Part shown: piece by piece, positions 6,713 to 13,561 of the stretch | How the letters are laid out: each line of letters begins with the position of its first letter | Numbering within the stretch: position 1 is the stretch's first letter | DNA from: a virus | DNA: 50,278 bases | Virus record (IMG/VR): IMGVR_UViG_3300025082_000010 | Span: 1 to 50,278 of that record | Strand: one strand, 5' to 3' | Position numbers and translations under genes: made by a program | The notes under the pieces: generated by a model | What the model saw: only the letters and a program-made list of their open reading frames with translations | Databases searched by the model: none | Told to the model about the DNA's origin: nothing

Positions 6713-6732
6713 GAAGATGAAAACCTAGGCTT
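6705..6732 (+). terminator. Possible terminator hairpin
   Basis: Perfect nine-base stem AAGCCTAGG / CCTAGGCTT with a ten-base loop, overlapping the stop of the preceding gene. There is no run of T after it on the plus strand (CATTAA), so it may only slow or trim transcription. Six A precede it, giving the minus strand a TTTTTT tail, so it could also act leftward. Confidence 0.45.
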
Positions 6733-6767
6733 CATTAATAAGACACTTTAAACAAAGTAATAAAACT

Positions 6768-7136
6768 ATGGTACAAATGTACAAAAAAACAACTACAATA
6801 AACGAGCTTCACCGTAAGTTTTCAACAACTGACTATCCAGCTTGTAAACATTTATGGGATTCTATGGATAGAATGGGGTTCGAATTATGGCAATCAATAG
6901 TTGATGAAACATATGATAGAGGAGGTGGTTTTGACCTTCTTAACTTTATGGAAGATCACTCCTACAGTTATGATTTAAGAGATGTATTCTTTGACCTGCA
7001 AGACTTAGGGTTTTGCGAGATTCACGCACATAAAATATTAAAGAGACCCTTTGTATATTTTATACCTATTATAGATTCTATGTATAATCTCACTGAGTGT
7101 AATTTAATACAGCATGTAAACGAGGATGTAAATTGA
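6768..7136 (+). CDS. Hypothetical protein, 122 residues
   Basis: Not recognised. Acidic and aromatic, with WDSMDRMGFELWQSIVDETY in the N-terminal half and a hydrophobic stretch FVYFIPIIDSMY near 102-113 that is too polar around it for a sure membrane helix. Starts at ATG 6768 (a second ATG lies nine bases on). Its stop overlaps the TTG start of the next gene. Confidence 0.7.
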   Translation: MVQMYKKTTTINELHRKFSTTDYPACKHLWDSMDRMGFELWQSIVDETYDRGGGFDLLNFMEDHSYSYDLRDVFFDLQDLGFCEIHAHKILKRPFVYFIPIIDSMYNLTECNLIQHVNEDVN

Positions 7137-7504
7137 AGGCGATAGTAAGACGGGTTACGCTACATAAAGCCAGTAGGCGCGCAGATGATTCAGTAGCAAT
7201 TACCTTCATAACCGACACAGAGCAAAGCTCTAAGCAGCTAACAGAGCTAGACGAAGCCAGAAAGCAGGGAGGAGCGCTATACTTCAAGCCTAACGGGATA
7301 TTAAACGAAGAGGAGGCCAAAGCCATAGACAACGCTGGTATCAAGCCAGAAGGCAAGAGTAAGAGCCAACAGTTAAGGGGTGCTATTTGGGCAACTTGGA
7401 AGACAAAGAAGGGTTTAGGGCTTACAGAATTAACAGAAGAGCAGTATTATAACGCTAGGATGGAGCATTACAAGGCTATGGAGCGAGAAGAAAGAGAGAT
7501 TTAA
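7133..7504 (+). CDS. Hypothetical protein, 123 residues, TTG start
   Basis: The only start that uses the whole conserved-looking frame is TTG, overlapping the previous stop as TTGA. The C-terminal part (QQLRGAIWATWKTKKGLGLT..EEQYYNARMEHYKAME) is helical and basic. Its last dozen residues (MEHYKAMEREERE) are repeated in the hybrid frame at 7746-7886. Position between recombination genes and a nuclease suggests a DNA-metabolism role, but no family is recognised. Confidence 0.7.
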   Translation: MKAIVRRVTLHKASRRADDSVAITFITDTEQSSKQLTELDEARKQGGALYFKPNGILNEEEAKAIDNAGIKPEGKSKSQQLRGAIWATWKTKKGLGLTELTEEQYYNARMEHYKAMEREEREI

Positions 7505-7516
7505 ACAGATAAAAAG

Positions 7517-7744
7517 ATGGCAAGATATAGAATTACTAATTATAAAAACGAAGGGTATATTGTTCAAGATAGGTCATGGAGAGATGTACCATTTACATGG
7601 AACACACACAGAGAACCCTATTACTGGTGTTATCGTATTTTTGGTACAATAGAAGAAGCTAAAAAGTATTTAAAAGAATATATTGAAAAAGAGAAGAAAT
7701 ACAAAGAGGAAGTAAAGAAAATGAAATACACTGAATACTTGTAA
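7517..7744 (+). CDS. Hypothetical protein, 75 residues
   Basis: N-terminal half is rich in tryptophan and tyrosine (WRDVPFTWN, YYWCYRIFG); the C-terminal half is a lysine/glutamate helix (KKYLKEYIEKEKKYKEEVKK). It resembles small proteins that pair a beta sheet with one helix. Function unknown. The start follows the leader TTTAAACAGATAAAAAGATG, shared with genes at 7891 and 8125. Confidence 0.65.
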   Translation: MARYRITNYKNEGYIVQDRSWRDVPFTWNTHREPYYWCYRIFGTIEEAKKYLKEYIEKEKKYKEEVKKMKYTEYL

Positions 7745-7745
7745 T

Positions 7746-7886
7746 ATGTACATAGTAAATAAATTTAAACCATTTTATAGGTTTCTAAAAAAAGAGGATA
7801 TACTACAAAACAATGTAGTAAATTACGCTGAAATGCAGCATTACAAGGCTATAGAGAGAGATGAAAGGGAGCTGTTAAACAGGTAA
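7746..7886 (+). pseudogene. 46-residue hybrid frame made from pieces of two neighbouring genes
   Basis: Residues 1-32 (MYIVNKFKPF...VVNYAEMQH) match the first 32 residues of the VRR-NUC protein at 8432. Residues 32-43 (HYKAIERDEREL) match the end of the 123-residue protein at 7133. The DNA around both parts also matches, including the trailing AAACAGGTAAAAAAATG leader. This is best read as the scar of a duplication followed by deletion. It is still open and may be translated, but it lacks the nuclease active site. Confidence 0.75.
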
Positions 7887-7890
7887 AAAA

Positions 7891-8112
7891 ATGAATAAGA
7901 AAGATTTTATAAACCTATTAATAAGGTTTTACGAAGAGTCTACAATTACAGAAGATGATTTTAATGTGATAATGAGTATGCTAAACCACGGATACGCAAA
8001 GGGGTATATTGATAAAACTGTGTCAGTGTTTTTAGATTCCTCAGATGATTATTATGAGTTAATAGAAAACCTGTATGGATTATGCAGCAGAATGGATGAA
8101 AAAGACTTTTAA
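7891..8112 (+). CDS. Hypothetical acidic protein, 73 residues
   Basis: Helical, acidic protein (DDYYELIENLYGLCSRMDEKDF at the end). Not recognised. It is in a run of same-strand genes with nearly identical 15-20 base leaders, consistent with past tandem duplication of gene-leader units. Confidence 0.65.
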   Translation: MNKKDFINLLIRFYEESTITEDDFNVIMSMLNHGYAKGYIDKTVSVFLDSSDDYYELIENLYGLCSRMDEKDF

Positions 8113-8124
8113 ACAGATAAAACG

Positions 8125-8448
8125 ATGAATGACAAAACATTTAAAGAAGACGCAAAACAGATAGTAGATATAGTATTTAATGGTAATCTATTTAAGGCTG
8201 AAATTACAAGAGACGATATGAATTGTCTTCAAGACTTTATAGAAAACTCTTTAAAACGAAGGTACGGAACTTATAAAAGAGCTGATCAATTTATTAAATC
8301 TATTGAAAGATTAGATAATATGCCTAGATGGGATTTATCTGTTTCTGAGAGTCATGGACATGGTGAGATTTCCATTGATGAAGATATAGATGGGGATTGG
8401 GTTAAGTTTGAGGATGTAAAAAAACTAAACGATGTACATAGTAAATAA
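8125..8448 (+). CDS. Hypothetical acidic protein, 107 residues
   Basis: Helical N-terminal half (DAKQIVDIVFNGNL, DFIENSLKRRYGTYK), then an acidic segment (SIDEDIDGDWVKFEDVKK). No known motif. Its last 17 bases overlap the start of the VRR-NUC gene in a different frame. Confidence 0.65.
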   Translation: MNDKTFKEDAKQIVDIVFNGNLFKAEITRDDMNCLQDFIENSLKRRYGTYKRADQFIKSIERLDNMPRWDLSVSESHGHGEISIDEDIDGDWVKFEDVKKLNDVHSK

Positions 8449-8845
8449 ATTCAACCCCTTCTTTAAAAAGTTGGGAAAAGAGGACTTACTACAAAATGCT
8501 GTAGTAAATTACGCTGAAATGCAGCACCAAGCAATTGCAATTCCATGTAATACTGAGGGCAAGAAAACAACATTTGTCAGGTGGTTATATTTAGTTATAG
8601 GAGGTAGAAAAGGCACTTTAGATTTATTCTTTCCGTATGCTAGAGGTGGGTTTCATGGGTTGTTTATTGAGCTTAAAAAAGATGGTGTAAAGATCTTTAA
8701 AAAGGATGGTTCCATGAGGTCTAACGAACATTTAGAACGCCAACATAAAACCATCCAAGCACATCGTAAAAACGGATACAAAGCAGAATTTGCAATAGGA
8801 TTTGAGGAATCAAAAGACATTTTAGACAACTATTTTAAGAAATAA
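8432..8845 (+). CDS. VRR-NUC domain nuclease, 137 residues
   Basis: VRR-NUC is a PD-(D/E)XK nuclease domain found alone in many phages, likely resolving branched DNA. Seen here: LLQNAVVNYAEMQ with the first acidic residue, GGRKGTLDLFF with the catalytic D, IELKK as the ExK part, and RQHKTIQAHRKNGY with the family glutamine. The length matches stand-alone members. It sits in the early operon after recombination genes. A partial duplicate of its start lies at 7746. Confidence 0.85.
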   Translation: MYIVNKFNPFFKKLGKEDLLQNAVVNYAEMQHQAIAIPCNTEGKKTTFVRWLYLVIGGRKGTLDLFFPYARGGFHGLFIELKKDGVKIFKKDGSMRSNEHLERQHKTIQAHRKNGYKAEFAIGFEESKDILDNYFKK

Positions 8846-8846
8846 T

Positions 8847-9134
8847 ATGAACTACGCAGAAACAAAAAAGAGACGAACAGAGCTGAAAAACAAGCTTGAA
8901 CACTGGACGGGTAGAGTACAAGAACGTACGGAGCTGGTCGACAAAATACAATCAGACATTAAAGAGAAAATGAAAATGTTTTCTAACGCTGACCAGCTAA
9001 CACACGCGGAAACATCACAACTACAGGCCGATCTATTACAGCTTAAAAAAGATCAAAGCAAGGCAACCCAAATGCTTTCTAAAGCAATGGATTTGAAGGA
9101 AGAGACACAAGAGAAACTGCTAAAATTGTCATGA
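8847..9134 (+). CDS. Coiled-coil hypothetical protein, 95 residues
   Basis: Almost wholly helical with heptad-like spacing (ELKNKLEHWTGRVQERTELV, LQADLLQLKKDQSKATQM). Probably a dimeric coiled coil. Being between the nuclease and a putative DNA-binding protein suggests an accessory in DNA metabolism, without direct evidence. The stop overlaps the next ATG by four bases. Confidence 0.7.
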   Translation: MNYAETKKRRTELKNKLEHWTGRVQERTELVDKIQSDIKEKMKMFSNADQLTHAETSQLQADLLQLKKDQSKATQMLSKAMDLKEETQEKLLKLS

Positions 9135-9472
9135 AACACAGCGATCTATACTTACATTTAAGAGAGCATATAACAGATGAGACATGGCAAAAGGTAGAAG
9201 ATATCATGACGTATTTCGGCACTTATTGGGAGGATCTAAAATCACATAGAAACCATTCAGTCAACACTTTGAAGTATATACATATTCGATATGCTAGGTT
9301 TTTAATCATACATTACCTACATAAAGAGTATAGCGTGCCGTTTAGGTTGCTAGCATCAATATTGTTCTCAGGATATAACTATAGATCATATTCTTACATT
9401 AGTCGTTGTGTAAACACAATGTTTACCAGACACATGTTTATAGAAAGATTTTACAAAGGATTAATAGAATAA
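9131..9472 (+). CDS. Hypothetical protein with possible DNA-binding helices, 113 residues
   Basis: The C-terminal half (FRLLASILFSGYNYRSYSYI, then SRCVNTMFTRHMF) faintly resembles the DnaA C-terminal helix-turn-helix layout, with basic and serine-rich turns. I do not rely on that. No enzymatic motif is seen. It ends this group of early genes, before a short hairpin. Confidence 0.55.
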   Translation: MKHSDLYLHLREHITDETWQKVEDIMTYFGTYWEDLKSHRNHSVNTLKYIHIRYARFLIIHYLHKEYSVPFRLLASILFSGYNYRSYSYISRCVNTMFTRHMFIERFYKGLIE

Positions 9473-9477
9473 CACAC

Positions 9478-9502
9478 GCACCCACATAGACGGCTTGGGT
9501 GC
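9478..9502 (+). terminator. Short hairpin after the nuclease gene block
   Basis: Six-base stem GCACCC / GGGTGC with a 13-base loop just after the stop at 9472. No T run follows, so termination would be partial. Confidence 0.4.
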
Positions 9503-9520
9503 TCTAACTAAAATAGGATT

Positions 9521-9634
9521 ATGGATGAATATACATTAATGATAATATCCCTTAGTGCCTACTGGTTCATGGCAGGGTTTATTTGGGGGCAATTAAAAGA
9601 AAGATGGGACGAATGGGAAACAAAACGACAATAA
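9521..9634 (+). CDS. 37-residue membrane microprotein
   Basis: MDEYTLMIISLSAYWFMAGF then IWGQ and a charged tail (KERWDEWETKRQ). One membrane helix from about residues 5 to 23, with the basic/acidic tail probably in the cytoplasm. The next start is two bases after its stop. Too short for family recognition. Confidence 0.6.
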   Translation: MDEYTLMIISLSAYWFMAGFIWGQLKERWDEWETKRQ

Positions 9635-9635
9635 T

Positions 9636-9803
9636 ATGCTAGGATTAATGGATGAAATGCCTGTAGGCAAATATAAAGGGGTGACAATAGAAGAGATAAT
9701 ACTAGAAGATGTTGACTATATCCATTGGGCTATTGATAACATTGACTGGTTTGAGGGCGAATTAACAGAAGAGGTTTTTGATTTTATTGAAGATGAGGCA
9801 TGA
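9636..9803 (+). CDS. ExoX C-terminal-like/DUF3820-like small protein, 55 residues
   Basis: MPVGKYKGVTIEEI followed by a YIHWAIDN-type helix is the pattern of small domains found at the C terminus of exonuclease X-like proteins and alone in phages (MPFGKYKG ... Y..W). It probably folds as a compact alpha/beta module. Function in phages is not established. The stop overlaps the following ATG. Confidence 0.6.
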   Translation: MLGLMDEMPVGKYKGVTIEEIILEDVDYIHWAIDNIDWFEGELTEEVFDFIEDEA

Positions 9804-9949
9804 AGTTAAAGAAGCAGATGAGGTTAATGGTAGCATATTTATTACAGACAGAAGACAAAGAGGTAATAGAATCTTATACCAAAACGTTCTGTAATATTGC
9901 TATAGAGTATTATCAAGACAAAGTAAAAAAACAAAACAATAAGACATGA
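9800..9949 (+). CDS. 49-residue helical hypothetical protein
   Basis: MKLKKQMRLMVAYLLQTEDK then a helix rich in Y, T and K. It starts in an ATGA overlap with the previous gene and ends in another ATGA overlap with the next, so it is surely part of the same translated chain. Function unknown. Confidence 0.6.
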   Translation: MKLKKQMRLMVAYLLQTEDKEVIESYTKTFCNIAIEYYQDKVKKQNNKT

Positions 9950-10182
9950 AAGCATACACAATGATATCTACGGATTTTACCGTATCTAGCAATCAAGTAA
10001 AAGAAATCTTTTTAGAAGCGATGGTTAAAGAGGGACAGATAACAAAAGAACAACAAGACGCAATGAATAATTATTGTATTACTGTTGTTGAGAAAGGGTT
10101 CTTCGGTAAGTTGTGGGACAAATTATGGAGTGATAGCGAGGATAATTATTTTAATATTGTAGTTGTAAAAATAGTAGAATAA
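9946..10182 (+). CDS. Hypothetical protein, 78 residues
   Basis: Helical middle (SNQVKEIFLEAMVKEGQITKE) and a beta-like end (YFNIVVVKIVE). No known motif. Coupled to the upstream gene by ATGA. Confidence 0.65.
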   Translation: MKAYTMISTDFTVSSNQVKEIFLEAMVKEGQITKEQQDAMNNYCITVVEKGFFGKLWDKLWSDSEDNYFNIVVVKIVE

Positions 10183-10201
10183 GTAAAATAGATGAATAAT
10201 T

Positions 10202-10450
10202 ATGGAAGATGAAATACAAGAGTTAATCGACGTTTATGGAATGTTTTTATCGATTAATTATCAATGTCGTAATGAGTTGTTTTATATTCAAATTTATGAC
10301 CTAGAATCATCAACAGAGTTTTTTGGATATGATATTTACGGTTATAAAACTTATAAAGAAGCTCTTGATTTTGGGTATTCTTTAGTGATGAATTTAGCTG
10401 GAGATATTCAGAAAGAAGTAGATAAGGTAATAAAATCGATAGAAATATAA
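10202..10450 (+). CDS. Hypothetical acidic protein, 82 residues
   Basis: Beta/alpha protein with strands (ELFYIQIYDLE, FFGYDIYGYKTY) followed by a helix (EALDFGYSLVMNLAGDIQKE). It is the last gene of the early rightward run before the non-coding region. Confidence 0.65.
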   Translation: MEDEIQELIDVYGMFLSINYQCRNELFYIQIYDLESSTEFFGYDIYGYKTYKEALDFGYSLVMNLAGDIQKEVDKVIKSIEI

Positions 10451-10470
10451 CCAAATGTAAAAACTATTCG

Positions 10471-10478
10471 TATATTTG
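10471..10478 (+). promoter_or_regulatory. -7 box of a promoter for a short RNA
   Basis: TATATTTG is a perfect match to TAnnTTTG, placed about 12 bases before a two-hairpin RNA that ends in a strong terminator. The -33 region has no clear TTTG, so the promoter may need an activator or be weak. Confidence 0.5.
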
Positions 10479-10479
10479 T

Positions 10480-10575
10480 ACAGGTGATTAATTTGAATGT
10501 GAGTAGAGGCTCATTGAAATTAGTCACCGAAATTACCAAACCCTAATACTCCTCTACAGTGTTAGGGTTTTTTTT
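10480..10575 (+). ncRNA. Candidate small RNA with two hairpins and complementary loops
   Basis: Hairpin 1 pairs GGTGATTAATTT (10483-10494) with AAATTAGTCACC (10517-10528), 12 pairs with one G-U, topped by AATG..AG / CTCATT and the loop TAGAGG (10504-10509). Hairpin 2 is the terminator, and its loop contains CCTCTA (10551-10556). The two loops are exact complements, seven pairs counting G10503-C10557, so a kissing interaction is possible. The length is about 95 bases. No reading frame of note lies inside. It could be a regulatory RNA acting on phage or host genes, or a leader of what follows. Confidence 0.6.
10538..10575 (+). terminator. Strong rho-independent terminator
   Basis: AAACCCTAATAC / GTGTTAGGGTTT gives 12 pairs (one G-U) around a nine-base loop, followed by a run of eight T that starts in the stem (10568-10575). 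It is the best terminator in the window and ends the candidate small RNA. Confidence 0.85.
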
Positions 10576-11050
10576 GGTCTATACCTTAAAAAACTCAACT
10601 CACAAATTAAAGACTTAGCCAAAATGGCTATTCAATGCGGTACGTTATCGCTGGTAATACGGAGTAAACCCTATACCACTACTATAGGAAACCATCTTCT
10701 CGATATTGGGGAGATGGTCTTATTTGATATTCTTTAGTACGGGAATTAAAATACTTACCGAAACCTAGCATATAGTTAGGCTTCTTATGATCAAGGGGCG
10801 AGAAACTCTCCGTTGTAAGAAGTAGGCTCAAGGAGACAGGGGCAGGCCAAATGCAAAGAGGATGGCTGGAAGGGGATGCAAGGTAACGCAGTGAGCATCC
10901 AAAACCTCTAAGTCTGTACATTGTTGTTATCTTGTAGTACAGATGTTTGATAAAGGGCGTAGCTCAAGGCGTAAGCAATTATCGAAACACATTAATTTTT
11001 TTACTAAGGGATTAATGTGTTTAAACAGAACGAAACTAAGACGAAGCAAT
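10576..11050 (+). ncRNA. About 470 bases of dense hairpins, possible structured RNA
   Basis: I see no convincing gene here. Stems visible by eye: AGCC/GGCT (10617), CCTATA/TATAGG (10670), ACCATCTTCTC/GGGGAGATGGT (10691-10718), CTTCTTA/TAAGAAG (10781-10822), AGAGG/CCTCT enclosing GGATGC/GCATCC (10857-10909), TCTGTAC/GTACAGA (10913-10943), GATAA/TTATC (10949-10983), and AAACACATTAAT/ATTAATGTGTTT (10985-11022). The stretch looks richer in G than its surroundings. I could not match it to a group I or II intron, a tRNA or another class I know. The strand is assumed from neighbours. Confidence 0.45.
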
Positions 11051-11068
11051 TAACTAAACAACAATAAG

Positions 11069-11284
11069 ATGAAAGCAACAGACATACAACGCATAATAGC
11101 AAGCACAAACGCACAATCTGCAAGTAAGGAAATATCGGATATAATAAACAACAAGATGAGTCACGATTACACGCTCATGATTAACGAGGTTTATCAAATA
11201 CTTGGCAAGTATGGCCCTGACAGGGAAGATATTAAAACAGACTTTAGAAAACTATGTGAACACTATAAAACTAAACAACAATAA
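11069..11284 (+). CDS. Hypothetical helical protein, 71 residues
   Basis: Polar helical protein (DIQRIIASTNAQSASKEISD, then YQILGKYGPDREDIKTDF). Not recognised. Its last codons and the next start repeat the 21 bases that precede its own start (11052-11072 equals 11269-11289), a sign of local duplication. Confidence 0.65.
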   Translation: MKATDIQRIIASTNAQSASKEISDIINNKMSHDYTLMINEVYQILGKYGPDREDIKTDFRKLCEHYKTKQQ

Positions 11285-11285
11285 G

Positions 11286-11489
11286 ATGATAGTAACAGTA
11301 ATAAACTGGAGTGCAATATATGCCCCTATCAAGGAATATGTAAAGAGGCTATGGATAACAAAACGAGCATATAAAGGATACTGTGAGTATATTAGTGCTG
11401 TAAGAGGCAAGCCAAAACCATATAGCGAGTTTAAGAACTTTGAATTATGGAAGATCGAAACAGGTTATAACGCATACAAACATAAATAG
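11286..11489 (+). CDS. Hypothetical protein, 67 residues
   Basis: I start it at ATG 11286 (MIVTVINWSAIYAPIKEY) one base after the previous stop. A longer frame from 11202 would overlap the upstream gene by 83 bases. Basic and aromatic-rich; no clear membrane helix. It directly precedes the holin gene. Confidence 0.65.
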   Translation: MIVTVINWSAIYAPIKEYVKRLWITKRAYKGYCEYISAVRGKPKPYSEFKNFELWKIETGYNAYKHK

Positions 11490-11490
11490 C

Positions 11491-11967
11491 ATGAATTTAG
11501 ATAAAGCAATAGACGGAGCTGATAAGCTCATGAACACAGTAGGCAATCAGATAGACCAGAACACAGAATCAAAGCAAGATAGACGGCATAGGTTAGATCT
11601 TACCAGCCCTTTTAAACTACCTCACCTTATTAGACCTCTAATATTAGCAGGTACATTTATTTTGTTTGCCATGAGTGTAATTTGGGCGTTTGCAATAGCT
11701 ACGATTTTGATTAGTAAAGTAGGCATAGCAGAAACAGGCAACCAAATGCTTTCTACTGATTCAATTATATTATACCTCCTAGGGGCTACAGGTACAGCTT
11801 TTGCTACTCCGTGTGGATTCTATTACAACTCACGTAAAAACGAGAAGATTAACGCCAACAAAGCAAAAGCAGCTATAGAAATTGAAGAGATAAAACTAAA
11901 ACAGCAGATCAAAACAGATAGGATTGAAGCTAGAAGAGATCGAAGGGATAAAAGAAAAGACAAATAA
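11491..11967 (+). CDS. Putative holin, 3TM_holin (GTA-holin) type, 158 residues
   Basis: Holins form lesions in the inner membrane at a set time. Here LPHLIRPLILAGTFILFAMS (43-62) starts a long hydrophobic segment up to about 76. A second segment, SIILYLLGATGTAFATPCGF (91-110), is followed by YYNSRKNEK and a charged helical tail. The RP.L...F at the start and the G(F/Y)(Y)..R..EK at the end are the layout of the 3TM_holin family. Start at ATG 11491 just after the previous stop. The endolysin is 2.7 kb downstream on the same strand. Confidence 0.65.
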   Translation: MNLDKAIDGADKLMNTVGNQIDQNTESKQDRRHRLDLTSPFKLPHLIRPLILAGTFILFAMSVIWAFAIATILISKVGIAETGNQMLSTDSIILYLLGATGTAFATPCGFYYNSRKNEKINANKAKAAIEIEEIKLKQQIKTDRIEARRDRRDKRKDK

Positions 11968-11977
11968 TAATTGCATG

Positions 11978-12021
11978 TACGTAACATTTGTATTATGTTT
12001 ACGTTATAGTAAGTAAGACAC
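11978..12021 (+). promoter_or_regulatory. Shared control element, copy 1 of 3
   Basis: ACGTAACATTTGTATTATGT and then TTACGTTATA..TAAGTAAGACAC closely matches 30312-30355 and, on the minus strand, 44220-44180. It has arms ACGTAA / TTACGT around about 15 bases, and inside them a TATGTTTA box. It lies 15-60 bases before the ATG at 12036. Likely a promoter with an operator for a phage or host regulator. Confidence 0.6.
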
Positions 12022-12035
12022 TAATTAATAACACT

Positions 12036-12296
12036 ATGAAAATTGTACAAATAGAGCGATTGCAAGAGACGGTAAGAGAGGATTATACATTAATAACCTT
12101 TAGAACATGGTGGGGTAAAGAGTTTTCTGAAATTTGTATTACTCCAAACTGGGGCATAGGGACTGATTTTGCTAGTAGTGGAATGAGTATAGGTGTAAGC
12201 CTTTGGCCTGTCGTTAAGGGTTTTTTAAATACCAGTGATAAAATGCATAATTACAGAAGAAGACCAGTAAATACATTAGCATCATTAGAAGAATAA
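12036..12296 (+). CDS. Hypothetical protein, 86 residues
   Basis: Start taken at ATG 12036 (MKIVQIERLQETVREDYTLI), since the longer frame would begin inside the control element. Tryptophan-rich beta pattern (FRTWWGKEFSEICITPNWG). Not recognised. First gene after control element 1. Confidence 0.65.
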   Translation: MKIVQIERLQETVREDYTLITFRTWWGKEFSEICITPNWGIGTDFASSGMSIGVSLWPVVKGFLNTSDKMHNYRRRPVNTLASLEE

Positions 12297-12302
12297 AGCA
12301 CT

Positions 12303-12506
12303 ATGACACAAGGAGATAAATACGAGTACAACACCCAATACAGAGAGCAGTATATCTTAGAGGTGAAAAGCTACAATGATAAGAGCATTAAATTTAAGGC
12401 CATGTATAAACATCCTGAGGATGGAGATTCTTTTAATCTTGACATACCACAAGATATATTAAGGAAGATGATTAAGCGCAACAACATAAGACTAATAACA
12501 GAATGA
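12303..12506 (+). CDS. Hypothetical small beta-rich protein, 67 residues
   Basis: Strand-rich pattern (YILEVKSYNDKSIKFKAMY) with a helix near the end (DILRKMIKRN). It has the look of an SH3- or Tudor-like barrel, a guess only. Overlaps the next gene by four bases. Confidence 0.65.
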   Translation: MTQGDKYEYNTQYREQYILEVKSYNDKSIKFKAMYKHPEDGDSFNLDIPQDILRKMIKRNNIRLITE

Positions 12507-12694
12507 AAGTATTAAAAAAGATTTACAGATTCTTTGAAAAAGCATGGCTATTAGCATTAGGACTAATAGCCGTTACAATAGGAGAGATGATCAGAAATGA
12601 TATTCACTGGACTTGGTTATTCTTGCCTGTATCATACCTAGCATTCACAGTTTACAACAACTTAACAAAAAATAATGAATCTAGAAGAACTTAA
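12503..12694 (+). CDS. Two-helix membrane protein, 63 residues
   Basis: Two hydrophobic segments (AWLLALGLIAVTIGEMI and WTWLFLPVSYLAFTVY) joined by a short charged loop, with a basic N terminus. A holin accessory or antiholin is possible because the holin is close by; this is inference only. Confidence 0.65.
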   Translation: MKVLKKIYRFFEKAWLLALGLIAVTIGEMIRNDIHWTWLFLPVSYLAFTVYNNLTKNNESRRT

Positions 12695-12926
12695 AAAGGA
12701 TAGCATCCCAAATAGAAACTTCTTCGTGAAATACTCAAACCACATTTTTACGTTTAAAAACCTCTTTAAATATACTGTAATTTATGAGATGAAGGATGAA
12801 AACAAAACAATAACGATATATGGGAAAATAGAGTATAGGAGTGATTTAAATATGAAAGAAACGTTAAAAAATCTAGTATTCGAACTAGAAGAAATTACAC
12901 ACATAGACATAAAAAACAATGATTAG
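12675..12926 (+). CDS. Hypothetical protein, 83 residues
   Basis: Alternating beta strands (NHIFTFKNLFKYTVIYEMK, KTITIYGKIEYRS) and a helix at the end. Overlaps the membrane protein before it by 20 bases and the next gene by 8. Not recognised. Confidence 0.65.
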   Translation: MNLEELKKDSIPNRNFFVKYSNHIFTFKNLFKYTVIYEMKDENKTITIYGKIEYRSDLNMKETLKNLVFELEEITHIDIKNND

Positions 12927-13287
12927 TTTAATATTAATAATCCTATCCTCCTTCTTTAACGCTATAATGGATCTATCCAGTGAAGGAAAGTTGAAAGATA
13001 AGTATAACAAAAATAAGACTTGGGAGAATAAATATAAGGAAGGTACTTTACAGCCTAAGTTCTTTGGGTCTACTTCGTGGCTTGTATGGACTACTGATCT
13101 CTGGCACCTTACAAAGATGCTTATGATAGTGTGCTTGATTGGCTCTATTGTATTTTACTCACCTCTTACACAATGGGGAAATGATGCGCATTACTACTAC
13201 AAGGCTCTAGATGCTTTCTTGTATCTCTTTGCGTGGCATGTAATGCATGAGGGAGTAAGAAAGGTTTATAAGTGGGTTAATAGGTAA
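12919..13287 (+). CDS. Multi-pass membrane protein, 122 residues
   Basis: An N-terminal hydrophobic segment (SLILIILSSFFNAIMDL), a middle one (MLMIVCLIGSIVFYS) and a third near FLYLFAWHVMHE. Histidines in the last (HVMHEG) and WHLTKM may be functional. Its TAA stop is also the beginning of an attC-like hairpin element. No family recognised. Confidence 0.65.
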   Translation: MISLILIILSSFFNAIMDLSSEGKLKDKYNKNKTWENKYKEGTLQPKFFGSTSWLVWTTDLWHLTKMLMIVCLIGSIVFYSPLTQWGNDAHYYYKALDAFLYLFAWHVMHEGVRKVYKWVNR

Positions 13288-13346
13288 CGAACGATCTGGC
13301 TAAACGTCTGCGGCTGAAAGGAGTTGCGTTTTAGCTCGTGTTAGCT
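13285..13346 (+). repeat. attC-like element overlapping a stop codon
   Basis: Starts with the TAA stop plus C (TAAC), ends GTGTTAGCT. Main stem GGCTAAACG / CGTTTTAGC (one bulge), with a long apical part. Matches the outline of the elements at 44963 and 44586. Confidence 0.55.
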
Positions 13347-13378
13347 TTTCGTTTATCATATACCACAAATTTAATAAA

Positions 13379-13561
13379 ATGGACTTACTGAAACGTAAAA
13401 TAAAAAGTTGGGATTTCACCGATAGTAGTGAGTGGAAGATAAATAGATGTGCTTCTAAATATCAACGTAAATTAATAAAGAAGATGTACCGAAGACTTAA
13501 GAGGTCAGTAAAAGGACACGAAAAAAGGGAAATAAAGAGATACTTAGACAATGAATGCTAA
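13379..13561 (+). CDS. Small basic protein, 60 residues
   Basis: Very lysine- and arginine-rich (YQRKLIKKMYRRLKRSVKGH), so it probably binds nucleic acid. Flanked on both sides by attC-like elements in its own orientation, as in a gene cassette. Its TAA stop starts the second element. Confidence 0.65.
   Translation: MDLLKRKIKSWDFTDSSEWKINRCASKYQRKLIKKMYRRLKRSVKGHEKREIKRYLDNEC

Noticed and set aside
10682-10921. Minus-strand frame of 79 codons in the gene-free region
   Set aside because: Its composition (Ser/Pro/Leu-rich), position across strong hairpins and lack of spacing with other genes suggest it is open by chance.
10945-11000. tRNA-like words GGCGTAGCTCAAGGCGTAAGC
   Set aside because: No acceptor stem, anticodon arm or T arm (GGTTCGAATCC-type) follows, so it is not a tRNA.
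10580-11050. Group I or group II intron
   Set aside because: A GGAGATGGTCT stretch recalls part of a group I core, but its partner is only six bases away, there is no P3-P8 arrangement, no domain V and no interrupted gene.
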